Below, one piece after another: positions 6,988-11,742 of a stretch of 11,742 bases of DNA. The stretch covers positions 1-11,742 of the forward strand of contig CALCHA010000265.1 of assembly GCA_937901265.1 (NCBI GenBank), read 5' to 3'. Position 1 is the stretch's first letter. Every line of letters starts with the position of its first letter. Both the position numbers and the translations under genes were made by a program. The notes beneath the pieces are model-generated. The model had not been told where the DNA came from and made no database searches. It saw only the letters and a program-made list of their open reading frames with translations. Source of the DNA: an uncultured Phycisphaerales bacterium. GTDB lineage: Bacteria; Planctomycetota; Phycisphaerae; WQYP01.

Positions 6988-7812
6988 ATGAATCGCGTGT
7001 CGCTTTTCCTCTCAGTCGCGGCGCTGGCCGCCGGCGCGCTGACCGCCTTTTCGCAGACCCGGCCCGCCGCGCCGGCCCGCGGCGGTCGCGGCGGCGGTGG
7101 CGCTGCCCGCATCCCCATGACTGAGCCGGCCGACGAAGGCATGGTCCGCGTCGACCAGGGCTGGTCCGCACGCCACACCGCGAACCTGGCGCGCGCCCAG
7201 CAGGGCGACGTGGACCTGTACCTTCTCGGCGATTCCATCACCGACAACTGGGGCTCGGGCAATTTCCGCGATTCCTATGCCCGCTATTTCTCCGGCTGGA
7301 AAACCGCCGACTTCGGCATCGGCGGCGACCGCACCGAGCACGTCCTCTGGCGCATCTCCCACGGCGAGCTCGAGGGCAATCTCCACCCCAAGGTCATCAT
7401 GCTCCAGATCGGCACCAACAACCTGCCCAGGACGCAGTACAACTACGCGGCCGACACCCCGGAGCAGACCGCCGCGGGCGTGAAGGCCATCCTCGACGTG
7501 ATCCAGCAGAAACAGCCGCAGGCGAAAGTGCTCCTCGTCGCGGTGTTCCCGCGCGACAACCCGGGCGACGCCGCCTTCGGCGTTCCGGAGAAGGTCAAGG
7601 CCCTCAACACGCTGATCGCGAAATTCGCCGACGGCACGCGCGTGAAGTTCCTCGACATTCATGACCAGTTCCTCGACGCCAACGGCAAACTCAAGCCGGG
7701 CGTCATGCAGCCGGACAATCTCCATCCCACCGCCGCGGGATACGACATCTGGGGCACCGCGATCACCCCCATCCTGACGGAGTGGCTTGGTGCCCCCAAG
7801 CCGCAAAATTGA
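6988..7812 (+). CDS. Exported SGNH/GDSL hydrolase, PAF-acetylhydrolase beta/gamma-like
   Basis: This is a 274-residue secreted esterase-type enzyme. Residues 1-22 form a signal peptide (basic start, Ala/Leu core, AFS before the likely cut), followed by a Gly/Arg/Ala-rich linker (about 25-41, RGGRGGGG). The catalytic domain shows the SGNH blocks in order: GDSIT with nucleophile Ser83, FGIGGDRTEHVLWR (109-122) with the oxyanion Gly, IGTNN with Asn144, and DNLHP with Asp243 and His246. The FGIGGDRT-HVLWR and QPQAK blocks resemble the platelet-activating-factor acetylhydrolase 1B catalytic subunits. In bacteria such enzymes are often carbohydrate esterases, so removal of acetyl groups from glycans is a reasonable guess, but the substrate is not shown by sequence. 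It converges with the secreted GH2 gene, which may share a glycan substrate, though the two are not an operon. Confidence 0.92.
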   Translation: MNRVSLFLSVAALAAGALTAFSQTRPAAPARGGRGGGGAARIPMTEPADEGMVRVDQGWSARHTANLARAQQGDVDLYLLGDSITDNWGSGNFRDSYARYFSGWKTADFGIGGDRTEHVLWRISHGELEGNLHPKVIMLQIGTNNLPRTQYNYAADTPEQTAAGVKAILDVIQQKQPQAKVLLVAVFPRDNPGDAAFGVPEKVKALNTLIAKFADGTRVKFLDIHDQFLDANGKLKPGVMQPDNLHPTAAGYDIWGTAITPILTEWLGAPKPQN

Positions 7813-7839
7813 TCCGCAAGCCCGCCAACGGCGGCGGAT
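7812..7839 (-). terminator. Candidate intrinsic terminator of the GH2 gene
   Basis: ATCCG (7812-7816) pairs with CGGAT (7835-7839), and inside it CCGCC (7822-7826) pairs with GGCGG (7830-7834) around an AAC loop. Five unpaired bases form a bulge on one side. On the minus strand the hairpin is followed within three bases by TTTT (7808-7805), as expected for a terminator of the minus-strand gene. On the + strand no T tract follows. The bulge and short T run keep this uncertain. Confidence 0.4.
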
Positions 7840-7842
7840 GAC

Positions 7843-7873
7843 GCCGGGGGCCAGCCGGGATCAGTTCCCCGGC
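7843..7873. terminator. Second hairpin of the convergent gap
   Basis: GCCGGGG (7843-7849) and CCCCGGC (7867-7873) are a perfect 7-bp inverted repeat with a 17-base loop. The right arm lies in the last codons of the GH2 gene, and the structure is downstream of the SGNH gene. It has no T tract on either side. It may slow or end transcripts from the SGNH gene, or be chance in GC-rich DNA. Confidence 0.3.
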
Positions 7874-10794
7874 CTTCGCGGGCCGACGGAAGGGCCTTCC
7901 ATGACGTCGCCGGGGTTCGCCCCGGGCAGGATCGGTCCTGCCTTCACGCCATTTTTCCCGGGCCAGAGCGCGTCGGCCTGCTCGGTACTCAACGCGACCT
8001 TCGGCTCGAACTTGTCGCTGGCCATGTAATCCAGCAACGAGCGCCGCAGCTGCTCCGGCACCGCCCAGCCCTGCATATTGCCCACCAGGTTCACGCCGCT
8101 GACCATCAGCCGCCCGTTGCCCACGCGCGCCTCAAAGATCAGCCCGAGCTTGTAATTTCGTGCCCAGTCGTCGATGGCTGAGACAATTGGCTTGAGTTCC
8201 TTGGGCATCGCCTCGATGTTGACCGGGCGGACATTTTTCACCAGGTCCGCCCATTCCCAGTCGCAGAAGCCTTCGGTCGGGAATTCCGCGAGCGCGGGGT
8301 TCTTCTCATCCACCCACAGCCCCAGCATGGCCGAGAGCTTCGGGTTCATCAGCCGATTCCAGAACACCGGCACGTTGTCCAGCGGCGGGCTGGTGTCGTC
8401 GAGCGCCCCCGCGGGCGGCGAGAACAGCACTTTGCCCCCCTGGGCCAGTTTTTCCTTCGCGGCGGCCCAATCCTGCGTTACCAGGACCTCGCCCGATGCG
8501 GCGCTGATCTGGTCGGGGTAGATCCAGAGGTTCCACTGGTTTTTGGCCTCGGTCCCCTTCAGCGAGACCATCAGGCGGTATTCCGCCGGTGCCGCAAGCT
8601 GGGAGAAATCCAGCTTGATCGCACCCACCCCCGCCGTCTTGCCGATGGGATAATCGCGCGCCCCAAGCGTGCCCTGCTGCACCGTCTTGCCGTCGATCGA
8701 CTCCACTTTCCAGACCATCTCGGTGTTGCTCAGCGGCTTGGGCCCGAAATGGGCCAGCTCGGCAGCTGCTTCAAACTTGTCACTCTTGCGGTAGACGCGG
8801 TCACCGATACGCAGCAGCGGGACGGTCGGCGAGCAGAACTCCCGCCATTGTTCCGCCGTGACGTAGCCCTTGTTTTCCCAGAACGCATCGAGCACGCCCA
8901 CCAGAGCACCGCCCTGCCCGAGGTAATCGTGCAGGTCGAGCAGCTGGAAGCCGGAGAGACTTGGCGTGCGCAGGTTCGCCTCGATTTCCTCTTTATAACA
9001 CTGCACCTGGAACTTGCCCGAGGCGATGGCGAATTCCTTGTTGCGGTCAATGACGCCGTGCTTGATCGCCGAGTCGCGGTAAATTTCGTAATTGCCCGGT
9101 TGAAGATAGCCGGTGAATTTTTTGATGAGGTCGAAATCGGGATAAGCACACCACTGACCGACTTCATGCGTGAGGACGGGGATGTGGACATTGGCCATGC
9201 CCCGTTCGTAGTCGCCGCCGTACCAGCCGCTTTGGCCGCGCAACGGGGTGATGGCGAACGTCGGCCCGACGTCGCGCAGGTTCACCCGGCCGGTGTCCTC
9301 GGAATAGAGCCGCCGGGGGTCACGTTCGTACCAGCGGCCGGCCCACTGGGGCAAGACGCGCTGCCAGTTGCCCGCCGGTTCGTTCATCGCCGAGAGCAGC
9401 AGGTAGGAGGGGTGGTTGCCATAGGCCTTCTCCATCTTGGCGGTTTCTTCCTCGAGCATCTCGGGGATGCCGGGATTGGAAACGTTGTTCCACATGCCGC
9501 ACTCGGGCTGAATGTAAAAGCCCAGTTCGTCCGCGGCCTGGAACGCCGCATCGGGCGGGCACCAGGAGTGGAATCGCATGGCGTTGAGGCCGTAGTCCTT
9601 ACAGGTCTGGAAGATCTTTTTCCAGGACCCCACGTCGGTGGCGGGGTAACCGGTGAGCGGGAAATCGCCGCCGCTGTGGGTGCCGCGGATGTCGCAGACG
9701 ATGCCGTTGAGGAGCATCTTGGTGTCATCGTGGGTGATTTCGCGCAGGCCGAATTGCACATCGCGGGAATCGTCGGCAGGGCCCCCGGCGAGTTTGACGG
9801 TGAGCTTGTGCAGGTCGGGGTGAAATTCGTCCCAGACTTTTGCATCGGCGGGCAGAGTGACGAGGATCTCCCCTTTGCCCCCCTCCTTGTCCCAGGTCAC
9901 GTTCACCTTCTGGCCACCCACGTCGAGCGTGCCGCTGCCGGGCTGGCCGGTGTCGTTGCCGATGGTCACCTGGATCGTCGCTGATTTGCCGGTGACGGTC
10001 CGCGGCTGGACGCCCTCCTGAATGGTGGCGGTGGTGAGGTGGGGGAAGACCTGCACATCGCTGAGGAACACCGGGCTGGTGCCGTGGAGTTCGATTTTGC
10101 CGACGATGCCGTTCCAGGTGGCGCCCAGCGCATCCGAGACGCTGTGGCCGTCGGGGCGATAGCCGGGAGTTTTGGCGTTCGGGCCGGGGAAGACGGATTG
10201 TCGGTTATCAATGGCGATGGCGAGATGGTGGCGACCGGCACCGACGATGCCCAGCTCGTAGTCGTGCGGCGCCACCAAACTGCGCTGGCTGCCGACTTCC
10301 TTGCCGTCGAGATAGACCGTGGTCTGCCAGTGCGGGCGTTCAAGCACCAATTGCACGCGTTTGCCGGCCCATTCGCTGCCCAGATCGACGTCCCGCTCAT
10401 ACCACGCCACCCCGAGGTAATGTTTGGGCGGTTGCGAAAGATAGGGGATCTTGATGTTGCCCGGGTGGGTGTAGGGCTCGTACTCCGGCAGCTTCCACCA
10501 GCGCTTGAGGGTGTAGGGGGCGCCGGGGTCGTCGGGGTCGCTCCGCGGCAAGGCCGCCACCCAGGGGGTGTCGAGCCCGATGTCGTCGCCGTAGCCCTGC
10601 CCCTGCAAAATCCCCGGCAGCTTGATACGGTCGGACAAAGCTTTGGTGGCCCAGCCCTCTTTGGCACCGACATCCTGGCGGTCCATGGAGAAGCCCCACT
10701 GCCCGCTCAAATCTTTGGTTTCATCAGCCCACGCCCCGCTCGCCGCTGCCGCCACCGCCGCCGTCAGGATCACCACACGAAACGTCCGCACCAT
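7861..10794 (-). CDS. Exported glycoside hydrolase family 2 protein (beta-galactosidase-like)
   Basis: This is a 977-residue secreted glycosidase. A signal peptide (1-23, ending AWA) leads into an N-terminal sugar-binding jelly roll (about 28-238, with WYERDVDL), an Ig-like domain (about 240-350) and a TIM barrel (about 355-660). The barrel contains MRFHSWCPPDAAF (406-418), MNEPAGNW with the likely acid/base Glu472, and THEVGQW with the likely nucleophile Glu544. The 72-residue spacing of the two Glu is close to E. coli LacZ (76). The C-terminal part (about 765-930) looks like a glutamine-amidotransferase-like domain with NPALAEFPTEGFCDWEWADL, common in large exported GH2 proteins. The start at 10794 has GGAGG (10802-10806) 7 bases upstream and gives the signal peptide; the frame extends to 10947, but that extension looks non-coding. 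The reaction is probably hydrolysis of a terminal beta-linked sugar; the substrate cannot be assigned. It converges with the SGNH esterase gene. Confidence 0.92.
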   Translation of the reverse strand: MVRTFRVVILTAAVAAAASGAWADETKDLSGQWGFSMDRQDVGAKEGWATKALSDRIKLPGILQGQGYGDDIGLDTPWVAALPRSDPDDPGAPYTLKRWWKLPEYEPYTHPGNIKIPYLSQPPKHYLGVAWYERDVDLGSEWAGKRVQLVLERPHWQTTVYLDGKEVGSQRSLVAPHDYELGIVGAGRHHLAIAIDNRQSVFPGPNAKTPGYRPDGHSVSDALGATWNGIVGKIELHGTSPVFLSDVQVFPHLTTATIQEGVQPRTVTGKSATIQVTIGNDTGQPGSGTLDVGGQKVNVTWDKEGGKGEILVTLPADAKVWDEFHPDLHKLTVKLAGGPADDSRDVQFGLREITHDDTKMLLNGIVCDIRGTHSGGDFPLTGYPATDVGSWKKIFQTCKDYGLNAMRFHSWCPPDAAFQAADELGFYIQPECGMWNNVSNPGIPEMLEEETAKMEKAYGNHPSYLLLSAMNEPAGNWQRVLPQWAGRWYERDPRRLYSEDTGRVNLRDVGPTFAITPLRGQSGWYGGDYERGMANVHIPVLTHEVGQWCAYPDFDLIKKFTGYLQPGNYEIYRDSAIKHGVIDRNKEFAIASGKFQVQCYKEEIEANLRTPSLSGFQLLDLHDYLGQGGALVGVLDAFWENKGYVTAEQWREFCSPTVPLLRIGDRVYRKSDKFEAAAELAHFGPKPLSNTEMVWKVESIDGKTVQQGTLGARDYPIGKTAGVGAIKLDFSQLAAPAEYRLMVSLKGTEAKNQWNLWIYPDQISAASGEVLVTQDWAAAKEKLAQGGKVLFSPPAGALDDTSPPLDNVPVFWNRLMNPKLSAMLGLWVDEKNPALAEFPTEGFCDWEWADLVKNVRPVNIEAMPKELKPIVSAIDDWARNYKLGLIFEARVGNGRLMVSGVNLVGNMQGWAVPEQLRRSLLDYMASDKFEPKVALSTEQADALWPGKNGVKAGPILPGANPGDVMEGPSVGPRRPGN

Positions 10795-10801
10795 ACACGC
10801 G

Positions 10802-10806
10802 CCTCC
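10802..10806 (-). promoter_or_regulatory. Ribosome binding site fixing the GH2 start
   Basis: GGAGG on the minus strand lies 7 bases before the ATG at 10794-10792. The same frame is open for 51 more codons upstream, so this site together with the signal peptide right after the ATG decides the start. Confidence 0.75.
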
Positions 10807-10942
10807 ACATAAGCACGTGGGTACAACGTTCGCCAGCTCTTGGGCTTGCCTGAAGCGGGGTACAAAATGAATGGAGCAGCCTTCAAAACAGCAAGTAAAT
10901 ACCGAATGGTTAAGAAGCAAAAAACGAGTGGTCGGAAGAACG

Positions 10943-10979
10943 CGCAAGCTCTTGTGGGATTACGCACTTGCGACGTCGC
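10943..10979. promoter_or_regulatory. Inverted repeat plus perfect palindrome, possible operator
   Basis: CGCAAG (10943-10948) and CTTGCG (10967-10972) are inverted copies 18 bases apart. The right copy overlaps GCGACGTCGC (10970-10979), which equals its own reverse complement. They sit between the two divergent starts, just before the candidate + strand promoter. No regulator family is recognised. Confidence 0.25.
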
Positions 10980-10997
10980 GACCCGAAATAATACGCA

Positions 10998-11025
10998 TTG
11001 AGAAAATAACGGCGTGAAACATAAA
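10998..11025 (+). promoter_or_regulatory. Candidate sigma70-type promoter for the NlpC-like gene
   Basis: TTGAGA (10998-11003) matches five of six -35 bases and CATAAA (11020-11025) four of six -10 bases, with a 16-base spacer. A transcript would start near 11032, about 43 bases before the ATG. This is consensus matching by eye in an AT-richer stretch. Confidence 0.3.
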
Positions 11026-11074
11026 GCAATCTGTCGCGTGTTACCTCCGCGAATACACCTACGACGGAAAAGTG

Positions 11075-11742
11075 ATGACAAAATGGCCGTTACGGATTTC
11101 CCTAGTAGGCGTCCTCCTGCTGTCCATCGCAGGTGGCCGGCTGGGGCTTTCGTACGTGCGCCCGCACGCCACGGGCCGTTTGGCGGCGCTCGCGGCATCG
11201 GTGCCGGTGCCCTCCCGAGCCACCCGCATGCCCGAGTTTTTCGACGGCAACTACCTGCCGCCCGCCGGCACGGACTGCTCGGAAACGTTCGTCACCCTGG
11301 ATAGCCGCGGAGACATCGAGCTGGTGCCCGACTGTAATTGTTTCGCCTCCGTGAATTACCTGCTCACCGGCGATCCCACGCTGAACATCTATCACGCTTG
11401 GCCAGTCAAGACCTTTGAAGCGTTGGATCGGCCGGCGACATGGGACGTGCTGGAATCATCCTTGCGGCCGGGCGATGTGGTGGAGTTCACCGTCACGATG
11501 CGACCGCCCAATGGCGGGGCCACGACCGGGGCTTTTCACGTGCAACTCTGCGTCGGGCCCGACGCCATGACGGCGGGGGCGAACAACACGCCCGCCTTCA
11601 GCGTCATTAACGGCATTCCGGGGTTTCTGCATCGATGGGACCATTGCACGCCGCGCGAGTTTTACATCGCCCTTCGCCACATGGATGGCGTCTGGCAGGC
11701 CGCCGGGTATGAGCAGCGCTACGGCGTGCGGGTCTATCAGCA
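11075..11742 (+). CDS. Membrane-anchored or exported protein, possibly NlpC/P60-like cysteine peptidase fold; 3' partial
   Basis: An open frame of 222 codons runs from ATG 11075 off the window end without a stop and has GC-rich third positions like its neighbours. A basic start (MTKWPLR) and a hydrophobic stretch (about 8-20) predict a signal anchor or signal peptide; the rest should lie outside the cytoplasm. I do not firmly recognise the family. The order of motifs recalls NlpC/P60 or related papain-fold hydrolases: DCNCFASV (86-93, compare the family's DCSGFV), then LRPGDVVEF (130-138, compare LxPGDLVFF), then FHVQLCVG (154-161, compare HVGIYLG), then AGANN (167-171). The candidate catalytic set would be Cys87, His155 and a polar residue near Asn170. 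Other Cys are 68, 89, 159 and 191. A weak GGA lies 6 bases before the ATG; GTG at 11072 is also possible. As a gene fairly sure; as to fold, tentative. Confidence 0.72.
   Translation, partial: MTKWPLRISLVGVLLLSIAGGRLGLSYVRPHATGRLAALAASVPVPSRATRMPEFFDGNYLPPAGTDCSETFVTLDSRGDIELVPDCNCFASVNYLLTGDPTLNIYHAWPVKTFEALDRPATWDVLESSLRPGDVVEFTVTMRPPNGGATTGAFHVQLCVGPDAMTAGANNTPAFSVINGIPGFLHRWDHCTPREFYIALRHMDGVWQAAGYEQRYGVRVYQ

Larger units (their letters stand above)
10795..11074. other. Divergent control region between the GH2 gene and the NlpC-like gene (280 bases, no gene seen)
   Basis: This is the longest non-coding stretch and is AT-richer than the flanking genes. It holds the GH2 ribosome binding site GGAGG (10802-10806, minus strand) and a candidate + strand promoter at 10998-11025. 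An inverted repeat CGCAAG (10943-10948)/CTTGCG (10967-10972) runs into the perfect 10-base palindrome GCGACGTCGC (10970-10979). Two 8-base direct repeats occur: GGGTACAA (10819-10826, 10858-10865) and AGCTCTTG (10835-10842, 10947-10954). I found no good -35/-10 pair for the GH2 gene and no RNA gene. Confidence 0.6.

Noticed and set aside
5732..6991. Plus-strand open frame of 419 codons opposite tatC
   Set aside because: Low-complexity His/Gln/Arg-rich translation. The opposite strand codes for a clear TatC with membrane helices.
8749..9984. Plus-strand open frame of 411 codons opposite the GH2 gene
   Set aside because: No recognisable domain; the GH2 catalytic motifs are on the minus strand over the same bases.
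10795..10947. 51-codon N-terminal extension of the GH2 gene
   Set aside because: It would bury the signal peptide, overlaps the GGAGG site, and lies in AT-richer intergenic DNA.
11014..11304. Alternative + strand frame of 96 codons near the right end
   Set aside because: It overlaps the 222-codon frame from 11075, which has a signal-type N-terminus, a better composition and a plausible fold pattern, and which remains open to the window edge.

Overview
The window is GC-rich, almost fully coding bacterial DNA. It reads like a chromosome segment of a free-living heterotroph from the Planctomycetota (possibly Phycisphaerae) or the wider PVC group. That placement is inference from three features: a glycogen branching enzyme of the eukaryote-like type, a TatC with a very large periplasmic insertion, and an exported glycoside hydrolase family 2 (GH2) enzyme beside an exported SGNH/GDSL hydrolase. 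There is no rRNA, tRNA, transposase, phage gene or CRISPR array, and no gene-free stretch above 300 bases.

Layout: (a) 2-1948, + strand: 3' part of a 1,4-alpha-glucan branching enzyme whose start lies before the window. (b) 2065-5677, + strand: a three-gene sugar ABC importer operon of the ribose/xylose class, in the order lipoprotein binding protein, permease, double ATPase. A stem-loop lies between the first two genes, and stop and start overlap between the last two. (c) 5765-6904, - strand: TatC, converging on the transporter operon. (d) 6988-7812, + strand: secreted SGNH/GDSL hydrolase, divergent from tatC. (e) 7861-10794, - strand: large secreted GH2 hydrolase, converging on the SGNH gene across a 48-base gap rich in hairpins. 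(f) 10795-11074: the longest non-coding gap (280 bases), AT-richer, with small inverted repeats and a candidate promoter. (g) 11075-11742, + strand: 5' part of a membrane-anchored or exported protein with a faint NlpC/P60-like (papain-fold) pattern.

The common theme is carbohydrate handling. The GH2 enzyme, and perhaps the SGNH esterase, could process and de-esterify glycans outside the cytoplasm. The ABC importer could bring in a released monosaccharide, and the branching enzyme acts in glycogen storage. No kinase, isomerase or regulator is present to identify the imported sugar, so the substrate is left open.

The least ordinary items are the TatC architecture (about 115 extra residues in the second periplasmic loop, 12-base tandem repeats coding for Asn-Gln-Ala units, and a His in place of the usual membrane Glu of TM4) and the truncated NlpC/P60-like gene at the right edge. 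I saw no clear sign of a wholly new multi-gene system.
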